This document shows positions 43,469 to 51,582 of a stretch of DNA of 64,000 nt, piece by piece. Numbering within the stretch: the stretch's first letter is position 1; the number at the start of each line of letters is the position of its first letter. The notes beneath the pieces were generated by a model. It had not been told where the DNA came from and did not search any database. It worked only from the letters and a program-made list of their open reading frames with translations. The DNA is from Deltaproteobacteria bacterium (GTDB lineage: Bacteria; Desulfobacterota; Deferrisomatia; Deferrisomatales; JACRMM01), in contig JACRMM010000049.1 of NCBI GenBank assembly GCA_016214985.1, positions 1-64,000 of the forward strand. The letters are read 5' to 3'. Position numbers and translations under genes: made by a program.

Positions 43469-44290
43469 GTGAGCGAGCTGTGGCGCGATCCCGTCTTCGG
43501 CCCAGTGGCGTCGGAGCTCTATCGGCGGTGCGGCCTCGTGTTCGAGGGTGGACAGTCGCACTTGTTCCGCCGCCGAGTGGAGCGGCGGGCGGAGGACCTC
43601 GGATACCCCAGCGCCGCCGCCTACGTCTCCGGCCTGGCTGCGCGCGGCGACGCGGAGCTCGATCTGCTGGTGGAGCTGCTCACCGTCAACGAGACCTACT
43701 TCTTCCGGGAGGAAGAGCACTTCCACGCGGTCGTAGGGGAGCTGTGGCCGTCTTGGGCGCGCGGGGGGCACGGCCCCATCCGGGTGTGGAGCGCAGGGTC
43801 GTCCATCGGATGCGAGGCATACACGCTGGCGATTCTCCTCCGGGAGAAGGGGCTCGTGGGCGCGGGGAGGCCGGCGCCCGAGATCCTGGCCACGGATATC
43901 AACCGGCGCGTGCTCGAGGAGGCGCAGGCGGCCCTCTATGGGGAGTTTTCGCTCCGCAACACGTCCGCGTACTTTCGCAGCAAGTACTTCCGGCCCGAGG
44001 GCCAGCAGGTCCGGCTCGTGCCCGAGGTGGCCTCCATGGTCACGTTCCGAAAGCTCAACCTGCTCACGCTCGAGGGGTCGATGCCGGCTGGGGGGTTCCA
44101 CGTCATCTTCTGCCGCAACGTCCTCATCTACTTCGACGTGGCGGCGAAGAGGCGCACGATCGAGGCCCTGGTCAAGGCGCTGCGGCCGGGGGGAGTGCTG
44201 ATCGTCGGCCGGTCCGAGTCGCTCTTCAACGTGCCGGAGGCGCCGCCCCTCGTGAACCTGGGCGGCACGCTCCTCTACCGTAAACCCTGA
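43469..44290 (+). CDS. cheR: Chemoreceptor methyltransferase CheR (copy 2)
   Basis: A second CheR of 273 residues, clearly different in sequence from copy 1. It has the LLTVNETYFFRE segment, SAM-binding VWSAGSSIGCEAYTLAI, ATDINRRVLEEAQ and FCRNVLIYFD. There is no C-terminal TPR or pentapeptide-binding addition. The GTG at 43469 follows GGGGCGCGGGA, a weak ribosome binding site, 40 bases after the AAA+ gene. It is followed by cheW after 48 bases. Confidence 0.92.
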   Translation: MSELWRDPVFGPVASELYRRCGLVFEGGQSHLFRRRVERRAEDLGYPSAAAYVSGLAARGDAELDLLVELLTVNETYFFREEEHFHAVVGELWPSWARGGHGPIRVWSAGSSIGCEAYTLAILLREKGLVGAGRPAPEILATDINRRVLEEAQAALYGEFSLRNTSAYFRSKYFRPEGQQVRLVPEVASMVTFRKLNLLTLEGSMPAGGFHVIFCRNVLIYFDVAAKRRTIEALVKALRPGGVLIVGRSESLFNVPEAPPLVNLGGTLLYRKP

Positions 44291-44338
44291 CGACCGCGCC
44301 GGTCGCCCGCCCAGCGGCCCGACCCGGGAGGAGGAGTC

Positions 44339-44821
44339 ATGCAGACGAGTGCCGACCAACGCGATCCCGAGATCCTCCAGCTGGTGACGTTCCACGTGGG
44401 ACAGGAGGAGTTCGGCGTCGACATCCTCGATGTCCGAGAGATCAACCGGCTCATGGACATCACCCGCGTCCCCCACGCGCCCGAGTTCGTCGAGGGCGTG
44501 ATCAACTTGCGCGGACAGGTCATCCCGGTGGTGGACCTTCGTCGCCGCTTCGGTCTCGAGGCCGCGGGACGCGACAAGAACAATCGGATCGTGGTGCTGG
44601 AGCTCGGTGGAAAGGTCGTCGGCTTCCTGGTCGACTCGGTGAGCGAGGTCCTCCGGGTCTCGAAGACTCTCGTGGAACCGCCCCCCGCCATCGCGGGGGG
44701 GATCGACACCGACTACATCCGAGGCGTCGTCAAGCTCGAGGACCGACTGCTCGTGCTGCTGGACCTCCAACGCCTGCTCAATCGCGGCGAGGCCAAGGAG
44801 CTCCAGGAGTTCGGGCCGTGA
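44339..44821 (+). CDS. cheW: Chemotaxis coupling protein CheW
   Basis: CheW links receptors to CheA. The 160-residue protein is one CheW domain: LVTFHVGQEEFGVDILDVREINRLMDITRVPHAPEFVEGVINLRGQVIPVVDLRRRFGL, then VDSVSEVLRV and YIRGVVKLEDRLLVLLDLQRLL. The ribosome binding site GGAGGAGG lies 4 bases before the ATG. The stop overlaps the start of the following cheX-like gene (GTGA). It is the only CheW in the window. Confidence 0.96.
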   Translation: MQTSADQRDPEILQLVTFHVGQEEFGVDILDVREINRLMDITRVPHAPEFVEGVINLRGQVIPVVDLRRRFGLEAAGRDKNNRIVVLELGGKVVGFLVDSVSEVLRVSKTLVEPPPAIAGGIDTDYIRGVVKLEDRLLVLLDLQRLLNRGEAKELQEFGP

Positions 44822-45285
44822 GAGCGGAGGTCCTCAACTCCTTCATCGCGGCCACGCTCGAGGCTCTGCGCACCATGGCCGGCGTCGAGCCCCGCCGCGG
44901 AACCCCTCGGGTCAAGGGATCGCAGGACAAGAGCTACGACGTCTCCGGGATCGTCGGGATTACGGGACAGGTCCAGGGCTTCGTCGTCCTGAGCTTTCGG
45001 CGGAGCACGGCGCTGCACGTGGTCGGCGGGTTTCTCGGCGAGACCATCGGGACGGTCGACGAGCAGGTCATCGACGCGGTGGGGGAGCTGGCGAACATCG
45101 TGGCGGGCGGGGCCAAGCGCGTGCTCTCCGAGGCGGGGTACCTCCTCACGATCTCCATCCCCTCCGTGGTCGTTGGGACGAGCCACGTCATCGCGCGACC
45201 GACCGCGACCCCGTGCTTCGAGATCCCCTTCGAAACGCCCCAGGGGCCCTTCTGCGTGGAGCTATGCCTCAAGTCGGAGACGTGA
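44818..45285 (+). CDS. cheX: CheX-type CheY-P phosphatase (copy 2)
   Basis: A 155-residue CheX relative with the E-x2-N catalytic pair at E90 and N93 (GELANIVAGGAK), like the copy at 12687. The beginning MRAEVLNSFIAATLEALRTMAGVEPRRGTP also parallels copy 1. It starts inside the cheW stop and its 3' end overlaps the FliK-like gene by 22 bases. Two CheX phosphatases in one region suggest that two CheY pools, or two CheY proteins, are reset separately (inference). Confidence 0.87.
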   Translation: MRAEVLNSFIAATLEALRTMAGVEPRRGTPRVKGSQDKSYDVSGIVGITGQVQGFVVLSFRRSTALHVVGGFLGETIGTVDEQVIDAVGELANIVAGGAKRVLSEAGYLLTISIPSVVVGTSHVIARPTATPCFEIPFETPQGPFCVELCLKSET

Positions 45286-46277
45286 CCGGTGGGCCGCCGG
45301 CTGCCGTGACCGCGGGCGCCGGTACGGTGCCGGCCAGCGCGGCTCGCGCGGTGTCGGCTGCGGACGCGCTGGGGCTCCGGGCGGGCGACCTCGTCGCGGC
45401 GCTCGTGGTCGAGGATCTGGGGGGCGGAGCGGGGATCGTCGACCTCCAGGGGAAGCTCTTCCGCGCGGTGTACCCGGACGGCCTGGGCGCAGGAGCGCGT
45501 GTGACCTTGCGCGTGGAGGGCACGGGACCGCCGCTCCTGCTCCGGGTCCCGGAGGCGGGGGAGGAGGCCCTCCTCCGCGTTGCACGCCCCCCGGCTACGG
45601 GCCTCGTCCAGGCCGTGCGCGGTCTGCTGGCCGCGGCGGAAGACCCGGCCCTGGGGCCGGAGCTGAAGACGCTCCTCGACGGGACGGAGCTGCTGCGGCT
45701 TCCGGCGGATCCCGCGCGGCTGGCCCCGGCGCTGGCGCGGCTCATCGCCAAGTCGGGCGTGTTCCACGAGGCGGCGCTCGCCCGCGGAGAGGTCCCCGGC
45801 GATGTGAAGTCGCTCGCCCTGAGGCTCCTCTCATCGCCGGCGGAGCCCGCGGTCACCCGGTTGGCCGAAGCCCTGCTGGGCCACGTCGAGGCGTACCAGG
45901 CGAGAAGCGTGCTCGAGGGAGCGGTCGTGGTTCCCTTCGTGCTGCCCTGGGCGGGCGAGAGCGTACCGGGGGAGTGGATCGTGGACGAGCGTTCTGGAGC
46001 GGGCGACGGCGGGGAGGCGGTTGCCGGGGCGCTCCGGGTTCGGCTCGATCTGCCGCGACTGGGGCCGGTGGAGGTCGCACTGCGGTGGGGGCCGGCCGGC
46101 AACGCGGTCCGGCTGCGCCTGGCGGGCGCGGGGCTCGACGCCGTGACCGGGCGCCTGACCGAGCTCGAGAACGCCCTGACCGAGGACGCGGGCGTTCGGC
46201 TCCTCGAGCTCCGGGCCGAACCCCTGTCCCGGGCTCCGGCGCAGAGCAGTCCGAGCCTGCTCGAGGTGCTCGCGTGA
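45264..46277 (+). CDS. FliK-like hook-length control protein (second copy)
   Basis: A 337-residue protein without signal peptide, rich in Ala, Gly, Leu and Arg. Its C-terminal part (LRVRLDLPRLGPVEVALRWGPAGNAVRLRLAGAGLDAVTGRLTELENALTEDAGVRLLELRAE) follows the pattern of the FliK C-terminal domain (L..pe.LG.v.v.l...g..v.....), as found in FliK-related proteins that neighbour fhlB genes. The ATG at 45264 lies inside the preceding cheX. The following gene encodes an FhlB-like protein and overlaps the stop by 4 bases. The pair may adjust export switching; I am fairly sure of the family but not the role. Confidence 0.65.
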   Translation: MPQVGDVTGGPPAAVTAGAGTVPASAARAVSAADALGLRAGDLVAALVVEDLGGGAGIVDLQGKLFRAVYPDGLGAGARVTLRVEGTGPPLLLRVPEAGEEALLRVARPPATGLVQAVRGLLAAAEDPALGPELKTLLDGTELLRLPADPARLAPALARLIAKSGVFHEAALARGEVPGDVKSLALRLLSSPAEPAVTRLAEALLGHVEAYQARSVLEGAVVVPFVLPWAGESVPGEWIVDERSGAGDGGEAVAGALRVRLDLPRLGPVEVALRWGPAGNAVRLRLAGAGLDAVTGRLTELENALTEDAGVRLLELRAEPLSRAPAQSSPSLLEVLA

Positions 46278-46552
46278 AGGGCGCGAAAGTCCGCCGGGCG
46301 GCGGCCGTGGCCTACCGGCCGGCGGACGACGCAGCTCCCCGGGTTACGGCCGCCGGCCGCGGCCTCGTGGCCGAGAGGATCCTCGAGACCGCGCGCGCGG
46401 CCGGCATCCCGGTGCGGGAAGACGCAGGCCTCGCAGAGGTCCTGTCGCACCTCGACCCGGGTGCGGAGATTCCTCCGGAGACGTACCGCGCCGTGGCCGA
46501 GATCCTCGCGTTTCTGTACCGCGTGGACCGAGACGCTGCCCGCCACCGCTGA
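46274..46552 (+). CDS. fhlB: FhlB-like protein (FlhB C-terminal domain homologue)
   Basis: A 92-residue soluble protein that matches only the cytoplasmic domain of FlhB, with the conserved pattern VAYRPADDAAPRVTAAGRGLVAERILETARAAGIPVREDAGLAEVLSHLDPGAEIPPETYRAVAEILAFLYRVD. No NPTH cleavage site is present. FhlB-type proteins can partly stand in for the FlhB C-terminal domain. The GTG overlaps the stop of the FliK-like gene (GTGA). It is the last gene of the chemotaxis operon. Confidence 0.88.
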   Translation: MKGAKVRRAAAVAYRPADDAAPRVTAAGRGLVAERILETARAAGIPVREDAGLAEVLSHLDPGAEIPPETYRAVAEILAFLYRVDRDAARHR

Positions 46553-46603
46553 CCGGCCCGCCGAAAGGGATGTTTCCGATCGGCGCGGTCGAAGCCCGCT
46601 GAC

Positions 46604-46748
46604 TCTGCGAAATCTGTGGGCGAAGGATCGTCGCGCTGATCCTACAACGACCCATCCGCAGATTTCGCAGATTTCACGGATTGGAACCAACAAGAGAAAC
46701 AGCAGAACGCACTTCTGTCCATCTGCGTCCTCTGAGAAATCTGTGGAT
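46604..46748. repeat. Interspersed CTGCGAAATCTG-type repeats in an AT-richer intergenic patch
   Basis: TCTGCGAAATCTGTGG (46604-46619) and its near-perfect inverse CCGCAGATTTCGCAGA (46656-46671, 15 of 16 bases), plus a third copy TCTGAGAAATCTGTGGAT (46731-46748), lie in the 229-base gap between the convergent fhlB-like and molybdoenzyme genes. The patch is much less GC-rich than its surroundings. Similar short motifs occur dispersed in many bacterial genomes; a bidirectional terminator or REP-like element is possible. Confidence 0.6.
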
Positions 46749-46781
46749 CATCCGCATTGCTCCTGAAGTGTCGCTGTCGTA

Positions 46782-48854
46782 CTAAGGCCCCCGCCGAACC
46801 CTGCACGCGATCCCCTTGAGGTTGGGGGTCCCGAACTCGCGCCCGAGCTCGGCCGTCGAGGTGAGCACGTTGTAGTTGCTCCTCTCCCAGCCCTTCTGGG
46901 ACGCATCACCCTCTTCCGGGAACCACCAGCCATACGAGGCGATGACGACCGCGGGATGCAGGTCCGCATTGAGTCGCGCGACCTGGACGATCGAACCGCT
47001 GGCGGTTTCGACGACCACCTCGTCGCCGTCGGCGATCGACGCGCTCGCCCCCGTCTGGGGGTGCAACTGGACGACCGGCTCCGGTGACTTCTTGTGCAGC
47101 CCCTCCACCCAGCGGTACGAGGAGTGGAGGTAGTGGGGGTCCTTCGCGCAGGTGAGGACGAGAGGGTACTCAGCGCTCACCGCCAGTGAAGCCGGGAACG
47201 CCGGCACCGCCGGCAGCCGGAACTTCGAAGCGTCGGAGAGGGCGAGCTCGACCTTTCCGGAGGGCGTGGAGAAGCCGCGGTCCTCATACTTGCGGAAGCG
47301 TTCCTCGCCGCTCAGGTGTCCCCTCTCCGCGAACTCCTCGTATGTCAGCCCGCTCGGTCGCAGCACCTCCTCCAGGAAGCCCCGGTGGTCCTCGGGCCAG
47401 AGCTCCCGGGGGGTGAGCCGCTTTCCGAGCTCGTTGAGGATCTTCAGGTCCGGCCAGCAGCCTTCCGGCGGATCCACGACCTTCGGCCTCGCCAGCACGT
47501 AACTGTGCCCGATGCCGTAGTGGCCGATGTCGTCGAGCTCGAACTGGGTGGCGGCGGGGAGCACGACGTCAGCCAGGCAAGCGGTGGGGGTCAGGTAGAG
47601 GTCGGACACGGCGAGGAAGTCCAGCCGCTGGAGCGCTCGAAACGTCTGCCGGCTGTCGGCATAGGAGAGCAGCGGGTTGGCGCACTGGACGTACGCCGCA
47701 CGCACGGGGTAGGGGTCCCCTTCCAGCACGGCCCGGCGGAAGTGAGCGGGTGGGACCGTCATCAGCCTCGGGATCGTGCCCCGGAAGGCGTGGATCATCT
47801 CCTTTCGCTTCGTCGGGAGGAGCTCGGCCTTCACGAACTTGCCGAGCGCCAGGAGCGGCGGGTCCAGCGCCTCGACGTTCCCGCCCGGGACGTCGAGGTT
47901 CCCGCACAGCGCCATGAGGCAGACGAGGGCGCGAGCCGTCTGGAAGTTGTCGGTGTTGTGCTCGATCGCGTTCCCCCACTGGATCGCGCTCGGCCGGGTC
48001 TTGCCGTAGAGCCGGGCACTCTCGCGGATCAGGTCCGCATCCACCCAGCACCGGTCCGCGACTCGCTCCGGCGTGTACGCGCTGGTGGCGGACGCCAGGT
48101 CGTCGAAGCCGTGCGTCCACCGGGCCACGAACGCCTCGTCGTAGAGCTTCTCCTCGATGATCACGTTTAGGAAGGCGAGCGCGAGCGCGCCGTCGGACGC
48201 CGGCTTGATCCTCAGCCAGTGGGTGGCCTTTCGCGCGAGCTCCGTCCGTCGCGGATCGATCACGATGAGCTCGGTCCCCTGCCGGCGCTGATCGAACAGG
48301 AGGCTGCAGATGTTGCCCTCTTCGTTGGTGTGGCTCGGGTTGCTCCCCCAGAGTACGACGAGACGGCTCGGGTACGCGAAGTCCGCCACCGGGTAGAAGC
48401 CGCAGGTATACACGCCGGCCAGCTCCCGGGGCGCGTGGCAGACGTCCTGGACGGCGACCACGTTGGGGGAGCCGAAGACGTTGGCCAGGCGGATCAATAC
48501 GAAGTGCTCGAGCCCCTTGGGCATGCCCTGGCAGAAGGCGACGGCCCGCGCGCCGTGCGCCTGCCGGGTCTTGTCGAGGTTCTCCGCCACCGTGTCGAGC
48601 GCCTCGGCCCAGGAGATCTCCTGCCACTGGCCCGACCCGCGCTCTCCGGTGCGTTTCAGCGGCGCGCGGAGCCGATCGGGGTGGGTCAGCCGCTCGGCTC
48701 CGTGGGCTCCCTTGTAGCAGAGGTAGCCCCGGCTGCGCAGGCCGGCCGGATCCGGCTTCACCTGGACGATCCGGTTGCCCTCGACGCCGACGATCAGGGC
48801 GCAACCGCCGTGGTCCTGGCGCCCGCAGTGTGTCTTGACCCAACGAGTCTCCAT
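46782..48854 (-). CDS. Molybdopterin-dependent oxidoreductase, DMSO reductase family
   Basis: A 690-residue cytoplasmic molybdoenzyme with no TAT signal. The N-terminal iron-sulfur motif reads C10-x3-D14-x3-C18 and a later LCYKG cysteine, so one of the four expected cysteines is replaced by Asp (or the ligand is H15). The molybdenum ligand is probably the Cys in VCHAPRE, and the pterin-binding stretches LWGSNPSHTNEEG and ANPLLSYADS and a C-terminal molydopterin-dinucleotide domain are present. No partner subunit genes are nearby, and the substrate is unknown. The ATG at 48854 follows GGGGAG. It is divergent from flgF. Confidence 0.88.
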   Translation of the reverse strand: METRWVKTHCGRQDHGGCALIVGVEGNRIVQVKPDPAGLRSRGYLCYKGAHGAERLTHPDRLRAPLKRTGERGSGQWQEISWAEALDTVAENLDKTRQAHGARAVAFCQGMPKGLEHFVLIRLANVFGSPNVVAVQDVCHAPRELAGVYTCGFYPVADFAYPSRLVVLWGSNPSHTNEEGNICSLLFDQRRQGTELIVIDPRRTELARKATHWLRIKPASDGALALAFLNVIIEEKLYDEAFVARWTHGFDDLASATSAYTPERVADRCWVDADLIRESARLYGKTRPSAIQWGNAIEHNTDNFQTARALVCLMALCGNLDVPGGNVEALDPPLLALGKFVKAELLPTKRKEMIHAFRGTIPRLMTVPPAHFRRAVLEGDPYPVRAAYVQCANPLLSYADSRQTFRALQRLDFLAVSDLYLTPTACLADVVLPAATQFELDDIGHYGIGHSYVLARPKVVDPPEGCWPDLKILNELGKRLTPRELWPEDHRGFLEEVLRPSGLTYEEFAERGHLSGEERFRKYEDRGFSTPSGKVELALSDASKFRLPAVPAFPASLAVSAEYPLVLTCAKDPHYLHSSYRWVEGLHKKSPEPVVQLHPQTGASASIADGDEVVVETASGSIVQVARLNADLHPAVVIASYGWWFPEEGDASQKGWERSNYNVLTSTAELGREFGTPNLKGIACRVRRGP

Positions 48855-49087
48855 GCAATCTCCCCGAGCCTTCGGTGCACGAAAGGGATGGGATCCGCGC
48901 AAGAACGCGGAGTTTGTTCGACCGTCTTTACACCCACGGGCGTCAAAGATCCAGGGCCGCCCGCCCGACGCCGGGTCCCGTCGGTGCCTCCCGGGGGACC
49001 CGTGCCTACCCCCCTTTCGCCCGGCCTGGGCGGACTCTCCCGGCGGTTTTCGGCGCCCGTGGGCGCCCCGCCGCCGGACGGCCGGTG

Positions 49088-49103
49088 TGGCACCGCTCTT
49101 GCT
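49088..49103 (+). promoter_or_regulatory. Perfect-consensus sigma-54 promoter of the flgF operon
   Basis: TGGCAC-N5-TTGCT, identical to the sigma-54 consensus, with GG and GC exactly 10 bases apart, 27 bases before the flgF ATG. Transcription would start close to 49115 and run into flgF, flgG, flgA, flgH and flgI. Target of FlrC is inferred. Confidence 0.85.
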
Positions 49104-49129
49104 AACAGTCCGGGCAGGAGGAGATCGAC

Positions 49130-49849
49130 ATGATTCGAGCCGCCTACACCGCCGCGAGCGGCATGATTGCCGAGTCCCAGCGCCTGGACCTGATGGCCTA
49201 CAACCTGGCCAACGTGAGCACCGCCGGGTTCAAGGGGGCCGGGGTGGTGCGCCAGAGCCAGCGACCGACCTTCCCGGCGGTGGCCACGGATGTCCAGACG
49301 GCGCCGGCCGGCCAGTACCAGGATCCGTCCGCCGGTTCGCTTCGCCCCACGGGAGTGGCTCTGGACTTCGCCCTGGAAGGCGACGGGTACTTCGAGGTCC
49401 GAACCGCCGGGGGGCCCGCGTACACCCGCAACGGGCACTTCCGGGTGACGCCCGACGGGTCCCTGACCGATGCGCGCGGCAACCTCGTGCTCGGCGAGAC
49501 AGGGCCCCTGAAGGTCGCCTCGGCCGACACGATCGCCGTGTCGGAAGACGGAACGGTGTCGGCCGACGGGAAGAGAGTCGACCGGCTGAGCCTCAGGAAG
49601 TTTTCGAACACCGACGAACTTCGGTCGTCCGGTGCCGGGCTCTTCTTCCCGGCCGCCGGGACCGTGGCCGAGAGCGCCACGCCGCGGGTGGCCCAACAGA
49701 CCCTCGAGGACTCCAACGTTTCGACGATGGCGGAGATGGGCCACATGATCGAGACCCTGCGGGCCTTCGAGTCCTACCAGAAGGTCATCACCACCGTGAT
49801 GGACGACGTCACCGGCCAGGCCGTGCGCCAACTGGGCCGGCTGGCCTGA
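49130..49849 (+). CDS. flgF: Flagellar basal-body rod protein FlgF
   Basis: FlgF is the proximal rod protein next to FlgG. The 239-residue product has the N-terminal rod motif ([35 protein letters not shown]), the [11 protein letters not shown] and [20 protein letters not shown] region and the C-terminal [25 protein letters not shown] helix. Ribosome binding site GGAGGAG lies 6 bases before the ATG. It starts the rod/ring operon behind a perfect sigma-54 promoter. Confidence 0.95.
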   Translation: MIRAAYTAASGMIAESQRLDLMAYNLANVSTAGFKGAGVVRQSQRPTFPAVATDVQTAPAGQYQDPSAGSLRPTGVALDFALEGDGYFEVRTAGGPAYTRNGHFRVTPDGSLTDARGNLVLGETGPLKVASADTIAVSEDGTVSADGKRVDRLSLRKFSNTDELRSSGAGLFFPAAGTVAESATPRVAQQTLEDSNVSTMAEMGHMIETLRAFESYQKVITTVMDDVTGQAVRQLGRLA

Positions 49850-49865
49850 TCGAGGAGGAGAACCG

Positions 49866-50654
49866 ATGATCCGCGCTCTGTGGACGGCCGCCACCGGCAT
49901 GCAAGCCCAGCAGTTCAACGTCGACGTGATCTCGAACAACCTCGCCAACGTGAACACGGCGGGGTTCAAGCGAAGCCGGCCCGACTTCCAGGATCTTCTG
50001 TACCAGTCCGTGCGCTCGGCCGGCGCCACGAGCAGCGCGGGGTCCCAGTACCCCACGGGCCTGCAGGTGGGCCTCGGGTCCACGGTCATGTCCACGTCGA
50101 AGATCTTCCAGCAGGGGGACTTCAAGCAGACCGGAAACCCTCTTGATCTCGTCATCGAGGGCGACGGCTTCTTCCAGGTGACCACGCCCAACGGGGCGAC
50201 CAACTACACGCGCGCGGGTTCGTTCAAGCTCGATGCTCAGGGGCGGATCGTCACCGGTGAAGGCTGGCCCATGAGCCCGGAGGTCACCGTGCCGACCAAC
50301 GCCACGGAGATCAGCGTGGGCAGCGACGGTACTGTTTCGATCAAGAACGGGGAGACCGGCAACGTGGAGGACGCGGGCACGATCCAGATCGCCCGGTTTT
50401 CCAATTCAGCCGGCCTCCAGGCGGTGGGGCACTCCATGTTCTCCGCCACCCCGGCCTCGGGCGACGCGGTCACGGGGACGCCCGGCGCCACCGGGTTGGG
50501 AGCGATCAACCAGGGCTTCCTGGAGATGAGCAACGTGAGCGTGGTGGAGGAGATGGTCAACCTGATCGCCGGCCAGAGAGCCTATGAGGTCTCCTCCAAG
50601 GCGATTCAGGCGTCCGATGAGATGCTCCAGATGGCCAACAACGTGAAGAGGTAG
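49866..50654 (+). CDS. flgG: Flagellar distal rod protein FlgG
   Basis: FlgG forms the distal rod. At 262 residues it has normal size, with the family N-terminus ([38 protein letters not shown]), a [11 protein letters not shown] stretch and the typical end ([41 protein letters not shown]). The ribosome binding site GAGGAGGAG is directly before the ATG. It is 16 bases after flgF, and flgA begins 2 bases after the stop. Confidence 0.97.
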   Translation: MIRALWTAATGMQAQQFNVDVISNNLANVNTAGFKRSRPDFQDLLYQSVRSAGATSSAGSQYPTGLQVGLGSTVMSTSKIFQQGDFKQTGNPLDLVIEGDGFFQVTTPNGATNYTRAGSFKLDAQGRIVTGEGWPMSPEVTVPTNATEISVGSDGTVSIKNGETGNVEDAGTIQIARFSNSAGLQAVGHSMFSATPASGDAVTGTPGATGLGAINQGFLEMSNVSVVEEMVNLIAGQRAYEVSSKAIQASDEMLQMANNVKR

Positions 50655-50656
50655 CC

Positions 50657-51571
50657 GTGAACTCCCTCGCCCTCGCCGTGATCGCCGTCCTGCTGCCCGC
50701 CGTGGCCGCTGCCGCGCCGCGAACCCCGGTCTCCGAGCGGATCACCGTGTCGGGAGACGAGGTGACGCTGGCGGACCTGGTGCCGGGCGCCCCTGCCGCG
50801 TGGGGACGCGTGGCGCTGGGAAAGGCGCCGCTCCCGGGAGGCCAGCGCGTGCTCAACCGAGACTGGGTGCTCGCGCGCGCCCGATCGGCCGGCGCCGATT
50901 CGACCCTGGACCTGCCGGAGACGGTGGTGCTCACCCGGGCCGGCCAGACGGTGGAGCGCGAGGCCGTGGTGCGGGCGGTGCAGACCGTGCTGGCAGGGAC
51001 CGGAGGCCAGGGGAAGGCAGTGCGGGTGTCGGCCGTGGGGCTTCCCGGCCCGGTGCCTCCCGGCGAGATCACCCTGGCCGTAGCGGAGCCCGAGGGCGAC
51101 GGGCCAGGACCGGCCACGGTGTGGGTCGACGTGCTCGCCGGCGGCCGCAAGGTCGGGCGGGCCTGGGCGCGGATCGAGGCCGGGACCGGGGATGAGGTGC
51201 TGGTGCTCGGCCGCAGTGCGCGCCGGGGCGAGGTCCTGGGTCCGGAGGACGTGGAGCTCGCGCCGTCGAAGGCCGGAGCGAGGGGCCGCGCCTTGAACGA
51301 CGTGTCGGACGCGGTCGGCAAGCGACTGGTGCGGAGCCTCTCCGCCGGAATGCCGCTCACGGCGGCCGACCTGGAGACCCCCCCGGCCGTGGCCAAGGGC
51401 GATCTCGTGCGCCTCGTGGCGCGCGTCGGGTCGGTCACCGCGGTCACCGCGGGCAAGGCGTTGGAGGCCGGTCGTCTGGGCGAGGGGATCCGGGTCGAGA
51501 ACCCGTCGAGTGGGCGCACCGTGCAGGGGATCCTGCGGGAGCGCGGCGTCGTCGACGTACTGGCCGAGTAG
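50657..51571 (+). CDS. flgA: P-ring assembly chaperone FlgA
   Basis: FlgA is the periplasmic chaperone that lets FlgI form the P ring. The 304-residue protein has a signal peptide (1-20) and, in the C-terminal half, an SAF-type domain (VLVLGRSARRGEVLGPEDVELAPSKAGA) and the ending GKALEAGRLGEGIRVENPSSGRTVQGILRERGVVDVL, which is well conserved in FlgA. The GTG starts 2 bases after the flgG stop with GAGG upstream. The placement between flgG and flgH is common outside enterics. Confidence 0.93.
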   Translation: MNSLALAVIAVLLPAVAAAAPRTPVSERITVSGDEVTLADLVPGAPAAWGRVALGKAPLPGGQRVLNRDWVLARARSAGADSTLDLPETVVLTRAGQTVEREAVVRAVQTVLAGTGGQGKAVRVSAVGLPGPVPPGEITLAVAEPEGDGPGPATVWVDVLAGGRKVGRAWARIEAGTGDEVLVLGRSARRGEVLGPEDVELAPSKAGARGRALNDVSDAVGKRLVRSLSAGMPLTAADLETPPAVAKGDLVRLVARVGSVTAVTAGKALEAGRLGEGIRVENPSSGRTVQGILRERGVVDVLAE

Positions 51572-51582
51572 GAGGGAGCATC

